In this document: in pieces, positions 9,310 through 19,176 of the stretch | How positions within the stretch are numbered: the first letter of the stretch is position 1 | Layout: every line of letters begins with the position of its first letter | Assembly (NCBI RefSeq): GCF_900327775.1 | Contig: NZ_OUMZ01000007.1 | Coordinates: 1,041,606-1,105,605 of the forward strand | Direction: 5' to 3' | Source of the DNA: Roseovarius sp. EL26 | Lineage (GTDB): Bacteria; Pseudomonadota; Alphaproteobacteria; Rhodobacterales; Rhodobacteraceae | DNA length: 64,000 nt | The notes under the pieces: model-generated | Seen by the model: the letters and a program-made list of their open reading frames with translations, nothing else | Told to the model about the DNA's origin: nothing | The model's database searches: none | Translations under genes and position numbers: made by a program

Positions 9310-10401
9310 TCATTGCTTGCCCTTTCTTCTTTTGCTCTGCTTTTGGATCATACGGACGGTCTTGCCAAAGGCTTTATCTTTTGACTTGCGCTCCGATAGA
9401 CTGGCCGAGTTGAACTCCTCCTCCGCCATCAGCTTGCGCCAGCGACCCAGGCGTGCGGCGTCGATCGCGCCTTCGTCAAGCGCCTTCAAAACCGCACATC
9501 CCGGCTCTGCATCATGCGCACAGTCATTGAACTTACATTGCCCCGCAAGACTGTGCAGATCCGCAAACAAGTTCTCAATGCCCGCCGCCACATCAGTCAA
9601 CTGCAGCTCGCGCATCCCAGGTGTGTCCAGAACCACGCAGCCCCCCGGCACAACATGCAATTGCCGCCGAGTCGTGGTATGCCGCCCCTTGTCATCATCT
9701 TCGCGAATAGCCTGCGTTTCAATCAATTGGGTCCCCGTCAACGCATTGGTCAAGGTCGATTTACCCACCCCGGATGACCCCAGAAAGGCCACCGTTTTAC
9801 CCGGCACACACCACGGCGCAAGCTTCACCTTGGGTTCATCCCCACGCGCATCAAGCACCACCACCTGCACCAGCTCCGAGATCGCCTGCGCCTGCGCTAG
9901 ATACTCCGCAGCAGACACCGCCAAATCACTCTTGGTCAGGATGATCACCGGCGTGATTTCGGCCTCAAGGATCAAGGCGATATACCGCTCTAGCCTCGCG
10001 ACATTAAAATCCTGATTGCAAGATGTGACAATAAAAGCCGTGTCAATATTGGCCGCGATCAGCTGCGCCACCCGTTCCGTCCCCGGCGCGCGCCGCTTCA
10101 ACAGGCTTTTGCGTTCCAAAACACGGCTCGCACCCGAATCCTGCGCGTCATACAACAGCCAGTCACCAACCGTCACCTTCGAGATCGGTGCAATGGTTGT
10201 GTCAATGTCATTGCCAACAACATGTAGGCCACTGCGATGCACTTCGATCACCCGAACCGGTGGGGTTTCAGTCAGCTCTTCAAGGCTGATCTGTTGGGCA
10301 AAACAAGGTTGCCACCCCAGCGTCTCGATGGTTGGCCTCTCACGCTTCTCCCCTCCACCGCTCATGCTGGGTGGAAGAAATTTGGAATAGTCCCTTGTCA
10401 T
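9310..10401 (-). CDS. rsgA: Ribosome small-subunit-dependent GTPase A
   Basis: The 363-residue protein is a circularly permuted GTPase that acts in late 30S ribosome assembly. An N-terminal OB fold is followed by motifs in permuted order: TKSD (G4), then GSSGVGKSTLTNAL (G1, P-loop), then DTPGMREL (G3). The C-terminal zinc finger has the expected ligands, CKFNDCAHDAEPGC (Cys-x4-Cys-x-His-x5-Cys). A basic tail ends in KRRKGKQ. Length and domain order match YjeQ/RsgA. Its upstream region contains an inverted repeat at 10469-10483. A 239-residue frame on the opposite strand is a shadow. Confidence 0.95.
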   Translation of the reverse strand: MTRDYSKFLPPSMSGGGEKRERPTIETLGWQPCFAQQISLEELTETPPVRVIEVHRSGLHVVGNDIDTTIAPISKVTVGDWLLYDAQDSGASRVLERKSLLKRRAPGTERVAQLIAANIDTAFIVTSCNQDFNVARLERYIALILEAEITPVIILTKSDLAVSAAEYLAQAQAISELVQVVVLDARGDEPKVKLAPWCVPGKTVAFLGSSGVGKSTLTNALTGTQLIETQAIREDDDKGRHTTTRRQLHVVPGGCVVLDTPGMRELQLTDVAAGIENLFADLHSLAGQCKFNDCAHDAEPGCAVLKALDEGAIDAARLGRWRKLMAEEEFNSASLSERKSKDKAFGKTVRMIQKQSKRRKGKQ

Positions 10402-10981
10402 TGGGGATATCTTTCATGTCAAAGCCACGGGACACCTTAAGGGTCCACCCCGGCTTATAGTGTTATTGTGTAATGATATTACAAAACCTCAAGTCCGCCA
10501 AATGTTGCCCATCAAATCGATTTGGCAGCACAGTATCTTCCATCGATTTTGTACCGGGAGGGTTGCTGCCTCCCCACATTAACAGGGCATGAAATCTCCA
10601 TTGCGATTACGTCTCGTCTAAAATGCCTACGCGTCACTTTCAAGGCCGCTAAGAGTTCACCCGCGCATAGCGTGAAAGCTCCAGCCATATCCGAGCATTT
10701 TGTCGACAAAGGAACCCCCTGCTCCTTCTACAGACCAGATTGCCAAAGATACACTTCCTGCACATTCCTCCACGCACGTAACAGCAGACAGAGCCCGCCG
10801 TATATCCTCCCAAGCATTGTCGCGATTCAACGTCGTTTGGCTGTTTATTCACTGTAGCCATTGTCTGTATCTCCGTTGGTTGGAGACATCTTCATCGTCT
10901 AAGTGCAGCGGACACAGATACACAAAGCGCATAGATAATTATGCAATCAGTGTAAGTACTTTATACATTTAGCAGAAGGGA
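10402..10981. other. Intergenic region, no supported gene
   Basis: This 580-base stretch lies between rsgA and tRNA-Val. It contains several overlapping short open frames on both strands (for example plus-strand frames starting at 10522 and 10700) with no recognisable domains and no good ribosome binding sites. Apart from the inverted repeat at 10469-10483 nothing can be assigned. It may be decayed sequence. Confidence 0.45.
10469..10483. promoter_or_regulatory. Inverted repeat TGTAAT-N3-ATTACA upstream of rsgA
   Basis: The 15-base element TGTAATGATATTACA has perfect 6-base arms around a 3-base spacer. It lies about 70 bases upstream of the rsgA start codon in AT-rich sequence. The shape is compatible with a Fur/Zur-type or other dimeric regulator, but no specific assignment is possible. 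Confidence 0.3.
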
Positions 10982-11057
<76 letters not shown>

Positions 11058-11136
11058 GTGAGGCGGGTCATAACTAAGCCTGAGGGTGGGCGCAAGCCCC
11101 CTTGAGACGGAAAATGCAGGATTTTTGAAAAACCTT

Positions 11137-11733
11137 TCAGATCCGCACTTCGTTTTCTTTCAGGCAGATCTCAGACCCATCTTGCAGACGGTAAATACAC
11201 CCCTGTCCGCGTTCAAGTTGGCGCATATCTGAATCATCCAGGCACAAGGCCAATGCGCGCAACATCAAGCCCGTGACGCCATGGGTGATGACAACTGTGG
11301 GTCCGGTCAAATAATTCAAAAAGGATGTGCAACGTGCTTGCAACTCCGCCACGGATTCGCCGCCCGGAGCATTGGTAAACAAGGTAAATTCGGTGCTTGG
11401 ACCGTCTTCCATTCCAAGTTCTTCAAATAAATCAGGCCTTGTGCGTCCTTCCCATTCTCCAGCCGATACCTCCTGCAGGCGCGCATCATATTTCACTTCC
11501 AGATCAATTCCTTGCAAGGCAATCTGCGCGGTCTGGCGTGTGCGGCCGAGCGGGCTGCAATAGACATCTGGCGTTGGAATGTCCTTGAGCAGCGCTTGCA
11601 ACAACCGCCCCTGTGCTTCAGCCTGTGCATGTCCACGTTCCGTTAAAGCGGAATCGCGACGGCCCTGCAGGCGGCGCTCGACGTTCCAAATTGTTTCGCC
11701 ATGCCTAAGCACATAGATTGGCGGTAAGGTCAC
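11137..11733 (-). CDS. Histidine phosphatase family protein (phosphoglycerate-mutase-like)
   Basis: The 198-residue protein carries the signature YVLRHGETIWNVERRLQG (residues 8-25), with the phosphorylated histidine in RHGE, and the later VVITHGVTGLMLRAL containing the second catalytic histidine. These define the branch 1 histidine phosphatase fold. It may be a phosphatase rather than a mutase, and the substrate cannot be predicted. It lies immediately downstream of a paralogue (11766-12347) with the same motifs, suggesting a tandem duplication in one operon. Confidence 0.9.
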   Translation of the reverse strand: MTLPPIYVLRHGETIWNVERRLQGRRDSALTERGHAQAEAQGRLLQALLKDIPTPDVYCSPLGRTRQTAQIALQGIDLEVKYDARLQEVSAGEWEGRTRPDLFEELGMEDGPSTEFTLFTNAPGGESVAELQARCTSFLNYLTGPTVVITHGVTGLMLRALALCLDDSDMRQLERGQGCIYRLQDGSEICLKENEVRI

Positions 11734-11765
11734 ATCTGTTCCACTTCGTCGTTACCCAAAAGGGA

Positions 11766-12347
11766 TTATTGCAACACCTCGGCTTGCCCGCCTTGAATGT
11801 GATGTACCATGCCCTGCCCGCCGGGAACCTGTGACAAATTAGAGATGTCTAAACCCAACACCAGACAGCGCAGCATCCGCGAAGTCACCCCATGGGTTAC
11901 AATTACGCTGGGGCCCTCAAGCCGGTGCAGGAACCCTTCTAACCGGGTTTGCATTTGTTCCTGTCGTTCACCATCCGGAGCCTGAAACTTCCAGACATGC
12001 GGATCATCAGAATGTTCCAGATTAGGATTCGCCGATTTAATATCGGCGACGGTCATCCCCGACCAACCCCCGATTGCTATTTCCTGCAAGGCCGGATCAG
12101 TTTTGATATGGCAGTTACGCCCGTCCATCGCTATTTCTGCGGTCTGCAGCGCCCGTTTGGCCGGGCTCGAAAAAGCCTGCACACCTTGCTCTGGCAACGC
12201 AGCTTTCAAGATTTCTCTCTGCCGCACGGCTTGTGCTAGGCCACATTCGGTCAGCGGACTATCAAACAGCCCCTGCAGGCGCCCAAGGACATTCCACTCG
12301 GTCTCGCCATGGCGTAAAATCCAAAGCTCTGGGAAGGCTTGGTTCAT
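11766..12347 (-). CDS. Histidine phosphatase family protein (paralogue of the next gene)
   Basis: The 193-residue protein contains LWILRHGETEWNVLGRLQG at its N terminus and SVIVTHGVTSRMLRCL near residue 150, the two histidine motifs of the phosphoglycerate-mutase-like fold. It shares the spacing and the C-terminal pattern (RGQG/GGQG followed by a short strand) of the gene at 11137-11733, 32 bases downstream. The two probably arose by duplication. A near-palindrome (ATCCAT-A-ATGGAT) lies about 70 bases upstream at 12416-12428. Confidence 0.9.
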   Translation of the reverse strand: MNQAFPELWILRHGETEWNVLGRLQGLFDSPLTECGLAQAVRQREILKAALPEQGVQAFSSPAKRALQTAEIAMDGRNCHIKTDPALQEIAIGGWSGMTVADIKSANPNLEHSDDPHVWKFQAPDGERQEQMQTRLEGFLHRLEGPSVIVTHGVTSRMLRCLVLGLDISNLSQVPGGQGMVHHIQGGQAEVLQ

Positions 12348-12483
12348 CAGCGCAAATCACTATGTTTCACGGGTGCCACGCGAATGATCAGGTAGCACAA
12401 AATTACGATTCCATAATCCATAATGGATCATAAATCGCGTCTCAAGGGCTGCTACCGAAAGCACCTAACAATCACATAAAAAC

Positions 12484-12514
12484 AATAAAGGGCGCTACAA
12501 CAGCGCCCTTTATT
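12484..12514 (-). terminator. Rho-independent terminator of lon
   Basis: A perfect inverted repeat with 13-base arms (AATAAAGGGCGCT and AGCGCCCTTTATT) around a 5-base loop lies 18 bases beyond the lon stop codon. The arms are GC-rich near the loop and AT-rich outside, so it can terminate in either direction. Confidence 0.85.
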
Positions 12515-12531
12515 TTATGCATGATCAACGA

Positions 12532-14943
12532 TTAGTGCGCGGTTGCGCCCGCCCCACCTGTACCGACTTTAAGCGCGGCTTCGGCGGCGGCGGCCTCTTC
12601 GGCGGCTTCATCCCATTCGATCGGTTCAGGCTCTCCAGTCAGGGCCAGTTTGAGCACCTCAGAGACATGTGTAACTGGGATGATTTTCAGCCCTTGTTTT
12701 ACATTGTCCGGGATTTCAGCCAAATCCTTTTCGTTCTCTTCAGGGATCAGAACCGTTTTGATGCCGCCACGTAGCGCCGCCAACAGCTTTTCCTTGAGCC
12801 CACCTATGGCCAAGGCATTGCCACGCAATGTGACCTCACCCGTCATAGCGATATCTTTGCGTACAGGGATATCTGTCAGAACCGACACAATCGATGTCAC
12901 CATCGCCAGACCGGCACTTGGCCCGTCTTTTGGCGTTGCCCCTTCGGGCACGTGAACGTGGATATCCATCTTGTCAAACTTCGGTGGCTTCACCCCGATC
13001 TGTGGCGCGATTGAGCGCACGTAACTGGACGCGGCATCGATCGATTCCTTCATCACATCGCCCAGCTTACCCGTGGTTTTCATCCGGCCTTTGCCCGGCA
13101 AGCGCAGGGCCTCGATGTTCAGCAATTCACCGCCAACGGATGTGTAGGCCAGACCAGTAACAACACCTACCTGATCGCGATCCTCCGCCAGACCATAGCG
13201 GAATTTTTTAACGCCAAGATAGTCAGAAATATTTTCTGATGTAACTTCAATTACTTCTGCCTCTTTCTTAACGATTTTGGTCACGGCTTTACGGGCAATT
13301 TTCGCGATCTCACGCTCAAGATTCCGCACCCCAGCCTCGCGGGTATAGTGACGTACTATATCCAGCAAAGCATCATCCTTAAGGGAAAATTCCTTGGCTT
13401 TTAAACCATGATTTTTGACCTGCTTGGTGATCAGGTGGCGTCGGGCGATCTCGGTTTTCTCGTCCTCGGTGTAACCCGCCAGCGGAATGATCTCCATCCG
13501 GTCCAACAGTGGCCCGGGCATGTTGTAGCTGTTCGAGGTGGTCAGGAACATCACGTTCGACAAATCATATTCTACCTCAAGGTAGTGATCCATGAAGGTG
13601 TTGTTTTGTTCTGGGTCCAGAACTTCAAGCATCGCACTGGCTGGATCACCACGGAAGTCCTGCCCCATCTTGTCAATCTCGTCGAGCAAGATTAGCGGGT
13701 TGGTGGTCTTGGCTTTTTTCAGTGCTTGAATGATCTTACCGGGCATCGACCCTATATAAGTCCGACGGTGACCGCGGATCTCAGATTCGTCGCGCACTCC
13801 GCCCAGTGAGATGCGGATAAATTCGCGTCCCGTTGCCTTGGCCACAGATTTACCAAGGCTGGTTTTACCCACGCCCGGCGGGCCAACAAGGCACATAATC
13901 GGGCCTTTAAGCTTTTTGGATCGTTGCTGTACTGCCAAGTATTCAACGATCCGTTCTTTGACCTTCTCGAGGCCGTAGTGATCGATATCCAGAACCTCTT
14001 CGGCTTTACTCAGATCCTTTTTGACCCGGCTGCGCACACCCCATGGAATGGACAGGATCCAGTCCAGATAGTTGCGCACAACGGTGGCTTCAGCACTCAT
14101 CGGTGACATGTTCTTGAGCTTCTTCAGCTCGCCGTCGACTTTTTCACGCGCTTCTTTTGACAGTTTGGTGTCATTAATGCGCGCCTCAAGCTCGGCAATC
14201 TCACCTTCGCCCTCTTCCCCGTCGCCCAACTCTTTCTGAATGGCTTTCATCTGCTCATTCAAATAATATTCACGCTGGGTGCGTTCCATCTGCGATTTGA
14301 CGCGGGTTTTAATCTTTTTCTCAACCTGCAGAACGCTCATTTCGCCCTGCATCAGGCCATAGACCTTTTCCAGCCGCTCACTGACCGAAAGCGTCTCAAG
14401 TAGTTCCTGCTTTTGCGCGACTTCAATGCCCAAATGCCCGGCAACCAGATCGGCCAGTTTTTCCGGCTCGGTGGTTTCGGAAATCGTTGCCAGTGCTTCT
14501 TCAGGGATGTTCTTTTTGACCTTGGCGTAGCGCTCGAACTCGCTTGTTACGGTGCGCAACAACGCCTCGATCGTGGCCTCATCACCCAGCTCCTCTTCAA
14601 GGAACGCGGCGCGGGCCTCAAAAAAACTATCATTTTCTAGGTATTCATCAATTTGAATGCGCGCAACGCCTTCGACCAACACCTTAACAGTGCCATCTGG
14701 CAGTTTCAGTAGCTGCAGTACATTCGCCAGAACACCAGAGCGGTAAATACCCTCCGCTTCGGGATCGTCCTCGCTTGGATCAATCTGGCTGGCCAGCAAA
14801 ATCTGTTTATCGTCCTGCATCACCTCTTCAAGGGCACGCACAGATTTTTCACGCCCGACAAAGAGCGGCACAATCATATGCGGAAACACCACGATATCGC
14901 GCAGGGGCAATACGGGAAGCGACGCATTAAGGAATTCTGGCAT
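12532..14943 (-). CDS. lon: ATP-dependent protease La (Lon)
   Basis: The 803-residue protein is a cytoplasmic AAA+ protease that degrades misfolded and regulatory proteins. An N-terminal substrate-binding domain (to about residue 200) and coiled-coil segment precede the AAA+ module with Walker A GPPGVGKTSLGKS and Walker B LILLDEIDKM. The C-terminal protease domain has PKDGPSAG, whose serine is the catalytic residue, and a downstream lysine in GGLKEKLLAALRGG. Length and order are those of LonA. AGGAT lies just before the ATG. A clear terminator follows at 12484-12514. Confidence 0.98.
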   Translation of the reverse strand: MPEFLNASLPVLPLRDIVVFPHMIVPLFVGREKSVRALEEVMQDDKQILLASQIDPSEDDPEAEGIYRSGVLANVLQLLKLPDGTVKVLVEGVARIQIDEYLENDSFFEARAAFLEEELGDEATIEALLRTVTSEFERYAKVKKNIPEEALATISETTEPEKLADLVAGHLGIEVAQKQELLETLSVSERLEKVYGLMQGEMSVLQVEKKIKTRVKSQMERTQREYYLNEQMKAIQKELGDGEEGEGEIAELEARINDTKLSKEAREKVDGELKKLKNMSPMSAEATVVRNYLDWILSIPWGVRSRVKKDLSKAEEVLDIDHYGLEKVKERIVEYLAVQQRSKKLKGPIMCLVGPPGVGKTSLGKSVAKATGREFIRISLGGVRDESEIRGHRRTYIGSMPGKIIQALKKAKTTNPLILLDEIDKMGQDFRGDPASAMLEVLDPEQNNTFMDHYLEVEYDLSNVMFLTTSNSYNMPGPLLDRMEIIPLAGYTEDEKTEIARRHLITKQVKNHGLKAKEFSLKDDALLDIVRHYTREAGVRNLEREIAKIARKAVTKIVKKEAEVIEVTSENISDYLGVKKFRYGLAEDRDQVGVVTGLAYTSVGGELLNIEALRLPGKGRMKTTGKLGDVMKESIDAASSYVRSIAPQIGVKPPKFDKMDIHVHVPEGATPKDGPSAGLAMVTSIVSVLTDIPVRKDIAMTGEVTLRGNALAIGGLKEKLLAALRGGIKTVLIPEENEKDLAEIPDNVKQGLKIIPVTHVSEVLKLALTGEPEPIEWDEAAEEAAAAEAALKVGTGGAGATAH

Positions 14944-15430
14944 TATTATATCCTGTATTAAGCAAGAAAGCTCCGGCCCCGAATAATCAGCAACCCCGGC
15001 CTTCTCCGTTTGACATGATTGATGTGGGCAGCGCGTGTCCGAATTTCAACCATATTCGGGCAACAATGCCTTGTCGGCTTAACAGGAGCAAGCCGCAAAT
15101 CAATGCATTCGTCTCAAATTCTCTTTACGTTTTCTTCAGCCCAGTGCCATAGCAGCTAACACGGCGACCGAAGCCCACATAAAGGCAAAAATAGTATAGC
15201 TCATAATATAACTCACAATGCAGACATCCCAGTACACCTGCATCATACACCAAAACCCGCCACTCACCTATTCAGGCTTTCCTTACCCGGCGTCATTTCG
15301 GGTAAATGCGCTAATTTGAGCGCGAATACAGCAACAATCCAACGGGTTGGACTGCCTTTGTTTCACAAATCAAACTCCATGCTAAAGATTGCCCTCGTCC
15401 CTAAACAGAATCGCCTAGACCAACACATTA
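14944..15430. other. Intergenic region between lon and tgt
   Basis: This 487-base gap holds the lon promoter side and the 3' flank of tgt. A 22-codon minus-strand frame at 15136-15204 encodes a very hydrophobic peptide (MSYTIFAFMWASVAVLAAMALG) that could be a single-pass micro-membrane protein, but no convincing ribosome binding site precedes it. Other short frames have no support. Confidence 0.4.
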
Positions 15431-16558
15431 TTAAAGTCGCTCAATATCGCCCTGTTCGCGCTGCGCGTGGAAGTCTGCCTCCCAAGCGGCAAAACGCCCC
15501 TCAGAAATTGCGCTCCGCATGCCTGCCATGAGGTCCTGATAGTAGTGCAGGTTGTGCCAGGTCAGCAACATCGAGCTGATCATCTCTTGGCTGCGGAACA
15601 CATGGTGCAGATAGGCGCGACTATAGTTGCGGCAAGTCGGACATGTACAAGCATCGTCGATCGGGCGTGGGTCATCTTGATGACGGGCATTTTTGATGTT
15701 CAAAACCCCATGACGTGTCCAGCCCTGCCCTGTCCGACCAGAGCGTGACGGCAAAACACAGTCCATCATATCGATGCCGCGCTTAACAGCGCCAACAATA
15801 TCATCTGGCTTGCCGACGCCCATCAGATAGCGCGGCTTGTCCTTGGGCAGATATCCTGGCGCATAATCCAGAACGCCAAACATGGCCTCCTGCCCCTCAC
15901 CCACAGCCAATCCACCAACGGCATAGCCATCAAAGCCGATATTTTTCAGTGCCTCGGCAGATTCCTCACGCAATTCCGGCGTGACACCACCTTGCATGAT
16001 CCCAAAGAGCGCATGACCCGGCCGATCGCCAAAGGCGTCCTTGGAGCGTTCCGCCCAACGCATGCTCAGCCGCATGCTTTCAGCAACTTCCTTATCAGTC
16101 GCAGGCAGTGCCGGGCATTCGTCGAAACACATGACAATGTCACTGCCCAACAGCTTCTGGATTTCCATCGACCGTTCGGGCGTCAGCTCGTGCTTGGAGC
16201 CATCAATATGCGATTTGAACGTCACCCCGTGTTCGTTTAATTTACGCAGCCCTGCTAGGCTCATCACCTGAAACCCACCGCTGTCGGTCAGAATGGGGCG
16301 CTCCCAGTTCATAAACTTATGCAGACCGCCCAGCTGATCGATCCGCTCCGCTGTGGGGCGCAGCATCAAGTGATAGGTATTGCCCAGCAAAATATCCGCC
16401 CCGGTCGCGCGCACGCTTTCGGGCATCATCGCCTTGACGGTCGCGGCTGTACCCACCGGCATAAACGCCGGTGTGCGGATCTCTCCGCGTGGGGTTGAGA
16501 TGACGCCGGTGCGGGCTTGCCCGTCTTCGGCATTAAGGGAAAAGGAAAAGGTTCTCAT
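15431..16558 (-). CDS. tgt: Queuine tRNA-ribosyltransferase (tRNA-guanine transglycosylase)
   Basis: The 375-residue enzyme exchanges guanine-34 for the queuosine precursor preQ1 in GU(N) tRNAs. Visible family features are [10 protein letters not shown], the catalytic-aspartate segment [22 protein letters not shown], and the zinc site [16 protein letters not shown] with a following histidine. The loop [13 protein letters not shown] matches the tRNA-contact region near the second catalytic aspartate. The start at 16558 ([13 protein letters not shown]) gives the normal length; an upstream in-frame extension of 33 codons contains no family sequence. It is divergent from the RimK fusion gene. Confidence 0.96.
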   Translation of the reverse strand: MRTFSFSLNAEDGQARTGVISTPRGEIRTPAFMPVGTAATVKAMMPESVRATGADILLGNTYHLMLRPTAERIDQLGGLHKFMNWERPILTDSGGFQVMSLAGLRKLNEHGVTFKSHIDGSKHELTPERSMEIQKLLGSDIVMCFDECPALPATDKEVAESMRLSMRWAERSKDAFGDRPGHALFGIMQGGVTPELREESAEALKNIGFDGYAVGGLAVGEGQEAMFGVLDYAPGYLPKDKPRYLMGVGKPDDIVGAVKRGIDMMDCVLPSRSGRTGQGWTRHGVLNIKNARHQDDPRPIDDACTCPTCRNYSRAYLHHVFRSQEMISSMLLTWHNLHYYQDLMAGMRSAISEGRFAAWEADFHAQREQGDIERL

Positions 16559-16699
16559 GCCGCCCACATGCACCGGATCAGCGCATTTGCCAAGCCCCGG
16601 GTTGCACCCTGTGGTCATACATGTTGTGATCATGCCTTCAGGGAAAGGGTTTCCCACAATGACGGAAGCCCCAAAAACACAAAATAAGGAGGGACGCGA

Positions 16700-18106
16700 T
16701 TGCCCACTCCCGATGACACAGACATTCTCAATTTCGGATGGGAAGAATGGATCAGCCTGCCTGATCTCGGCATTCCAGCGCTGCGCGCTAAAATCGATAC
16801 CGGCGCCCGCACCAGCGCGCTACACGCATTTGACATAGAAACATTTGGCCCGGCAGCCAAGCCCAAGGTTCGCTTCACCCTTCACCCCATTCCCGGCCGC
16901 GATGATCTGGTGATCCCGTGTTCCGCATTGATTACTGATCGACGTGAAGTGACCTCATCCAATGGCGAAAAAGAGATGCGTTTTGTTATACAAAGCGACT
17001 TATCCGTCAGCGGTCAAAGCTGGCCGATTGAGATCACGCTCACCAACCGCGCCACGATGAATTCGCGTATGTTGCTGGGACGTACGGCGCTTAAGGACAA
17101 TATCTCAATTGTTGCAACTGAGCGCTTCCAACAACCAGAACTCAATTATGACGTCTATCACACCTCAAAAATGCGTCAGGCCCAACCCAACAGATCCCTG
17201 CGGATCGCGGTTTTGTCACGTGAAGATAACTATTCCACCCGCCGTTTGGTGGAAGAGGGTGAAAAGCGTGGTCATACCGTTGAAGTGATCAACACCACCC
17301 GATGCTATATGACCATCAACGCCATGGCGCCGGATGTGCATTATGATGGCAAACGCCTGCCGCGCTTTGATGCGGTCATTCCACGCATTGGGGCATCAAT
17401 CACGCCCTATGGCACTGCGATTGTACGGCAGTTCGAAACCATCGGCACCTATTGTGTGAACCCCTCGGCAGGTATTACAGCGAGCCGCGACAAGCTGCAT
17501 GCGCACCAGTTGATGGCCCGTCACAAGGTCGGCATGCCCAACACCGCCTTTGCCGCCTCTCCCAAGGATACCGGCAATTTGATAGGATTGGTGGGCACCG
17601 CGCCGTTGATTGTCAAATTACTCGAATCCACCCAAGGCAAAGGTGTGGTGCTTGCCGAGACCAAAAAAGCCGCGGAATCGGTGATTGATGCCTTCCGGGG
17701 TCTCAAGGCCAACTTCTTGGTGCAGGATTTTGTCAAAGAGGCCGCCGGCGAAGACATTCGCTGTCTGGTGGTTGGTGGCAAGGTCGTCGCATCCATGAAA
17801 CGCACGGGGGCCGAGGGCGATTTTCGCTCAAACCTGCATCGGGGTGGTAGTGCGCAATCGGTACGCATCACCAAGGAAGAGCGTGAAACCGCCCTGCGCG
17901 CGGCCAAAGCGTTTGATCTCAATCTTGCAGGTGTCGATCTCTTACGTTCAGAAAACGGGCCAAAGGTCCTTGAGGTCAACTCTTCACCAGGGCTTGAGGG
18001 TATTGAAAACTCTACCGGAAAAAATATCGCCGGAAAGTTGTATGATGTGATTGAATCGCACGCTCGCGCCACGCCGATCAAGCGACGTAAAACGGCTAAA
18101 CCTTGA
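16700..18106 (+). CDS. ATP-dependent zinc protease domain fused to RimK-type ligase
   Basis: The 468-residue protein has two parts. Residues 10-150 match the RimB/ATP-dependent zinc protease family (PF05618), with the retropepsin-like motif [16 protein letters not shown]. From about residue 165 a RimK-type ATP-grasp ligase follows, with [32 protein letters not shown] and the metal-binding [13 protein letters not shown]. RimK ligases add glutamate to proteins such as ribosomal protein S6; the fusion suggests addition and removal or linked processing, which is inference. The start is an uncommon TTG at 16700, supported by AAGGAGGG at 16686-16693. It is followed by a strong terminator. Confidence 0.9.
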   Translation: MPTPDDTDILNFGWEEWISLPDLGIPALRAKIDTGARTSALHAFDIETFGPAAKPKVRFTLHPIPGRDDLVIPCSALITDRREVTSSNGEKEMRFVIQSDLSVSGQSWPIEITLTNRATMNSRMLLGRTALKDNISIVATERFQQPELNYDVYHTSKMRQAQPNRSLRIAVLSREDNYSTRRLVEEGEKRGHTVEVINTTRCYMTINAMAPDVHYDGKRLPRFDAVIPRIGASITPYGTAIVRQFETIGTYCVNPSAGITASRDKLHAHQLMARHKVGMPNTAFAASPKDTGNLIGLVGTAPLIVKLLESTQGKGVVLAETKKAAESVIDAFRGLKANFLVQDFVKEAAGEDIRCLVVGGKVVASMKRTGAEGDFRSNLHRGGSAQSVRITKEERETALRAAKAFDLNLAGVDLLRSENGPKVLEVNSSPGLEGIENSTGKNIAGKLYDVIESHARATPIKRRKTAKP

Positions 18107-18118
18107 CGTCAACCTAAC

Positions 18119-18154
18119 GGCAGGGCCAGTACAGTATGGCCCTGCCTCGTTTTT
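18119..18154 (+). terminator. Rho-independent terminator after the RimK fusion gene
   Basis: Perfect 10-base arms (GGCAGGGCCA and TGGCCCTGCC) flank an 8-base loop and are followed after three bases by TTTTT at 18150-18154. It lies 12 bases after the stop codon. Confidence 0.88.
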
Positions 18155-18288
18155 ATATCTGCTTTAAAAATTTCTACTCAGGTGCAATTACGGCCTTTTT
18201 CCTGCCCGGTTTTCCTTTTATCTGCGGTTGTAAATTTACTACAAACACCCATATGTATACCATTGCATACACAAATTGAGGATCCTTA

Positions 18289-19176
18289 ATGGAAGACCTA
18301 CTTCTCGATCTCGTCTCATCAAATCTGCTGTTTATTCTGCTGGCCGTCTTTGTCTTTGTCCTGATTTTTCGTGGGGTCAAGATTGTCCCTCAATCTGAGC
18401 AACATGTGGTCGAACGGTTTGGCCGGCTGCGCGCGGTGCTTGGGCCCGGTATTAACTTTATCGTGCCGTTTCTGGACAAAGTGCGCCACAAGATCTCTAT
18501 TCTGGAACGCCAACTCCCGACCGCATCACAAGATGCTATCACCAAAGACAACGTTCTGGTGCAGGTCGACACATCGGTCTTTTATCGCATTACCCAACCC
18601 GAAAAGACAGTTTACCGCATTCGTGACGTCGACGCCGCAATCGCCACAACCGTCGCTGGTATCGTACGAGCACAGATCGGTCAAATGGACCTTGATGATG
18701 TGCAAGCCAACCGTGGCGGTTTGATCGATACCATCCAATCCTCAGTCGAAGACGCCGTTGATGACTGGGGCATCGAAGTGACGCGTGCCGAGATTCTGGA
18801 TGTGAACCTTGATCAGGCCACCCGCGATGCGATGCTGCAGCAGCTGAACGCCGAGCGCGCCCGCCGCGCACAGGTGACCGAGGCCGAGGGCGCAAAACGC
18901 GCGGTCGAGCTAAACGCCGATGCCGAGCTGTATGCCGCTGAGCAGATCGCCAAGGCCCGCCGAGTTCAGGCCGAAGCAGAAGCCTATGCCACCAGCACCG
19001 TTGCCGCTGCCATTGCAGAAAATGGCCTAGAAGCCGCGCAATATCAGGTGGCCTTGAAACAAGTAGAAGCGTTGAACAAACTTGGCAGCAGCCCATCATC
19101 ATCAACCATACTGGTCCCCGCAAATGCGCTTGAGGCCTTTGGCAACGCCTTCAACATGCTGAAAGGGAAATCATGA
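18289..19176 (+). CDS. SPFH/band 7 (stomatin-like) membrane protein
   Basis: The 295-residue protein has one N-terminal transmembrane helix (about residues 8-30), then an SPFH domain with VPQSEQHVVERFGR and the typical LDKVRHKISILERQLP region. A C-terminal alanine and glutamate-rich coiled coil (about residues 180-260) serves oligomerisation. It is of the QmcA/YbbK type that forms membrane-associated rings and is linked to membrane protein quality control. It overlaps the NfeD gene by 4 bases (ATGA), the standard SPFH-NfeD operon. GAGGAT precedes the start codon. Confidence 0.94.
   Translation: MEDLLLDLVSSNLLFILLAVFVFVLIFRGVKIVPQSEQHVVERFGRLRAVLGPGINFIVPFLDKVRHKISILERQLPTASQDAITKDNVLVQVDTSVFYRITQPEKTVYRIRDVDAAIATTVAGIVRAQIGQMDLDDVQANRGGLIDTIQSSVEDAVDDWGIEVTRAEILDVNLDQATRDAMLQQLNAERARRAQVTEAEGAKRAVELNADAELYAAEQIAKARRVQAEAEAYATSTVAAAIAENGLEAAQYQVALKQVEALNKLGSSPSSSTILVPANALEAFGNAFNMLKGKS

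Noticed and set aside
9296..10015. 239-codon plus-strand open frame
   Set aside because: It lies entirely antisense to rsgA, has no ribosome binding site or domain, and is rich in residues typical of shadow frames.
10522..10857. 111-codon plus-strand open frame and overlapping frames before tRNA-Val
   Set aside because: Several overlapping frames of similar length exist on both strands and none has motifs or a start signal.
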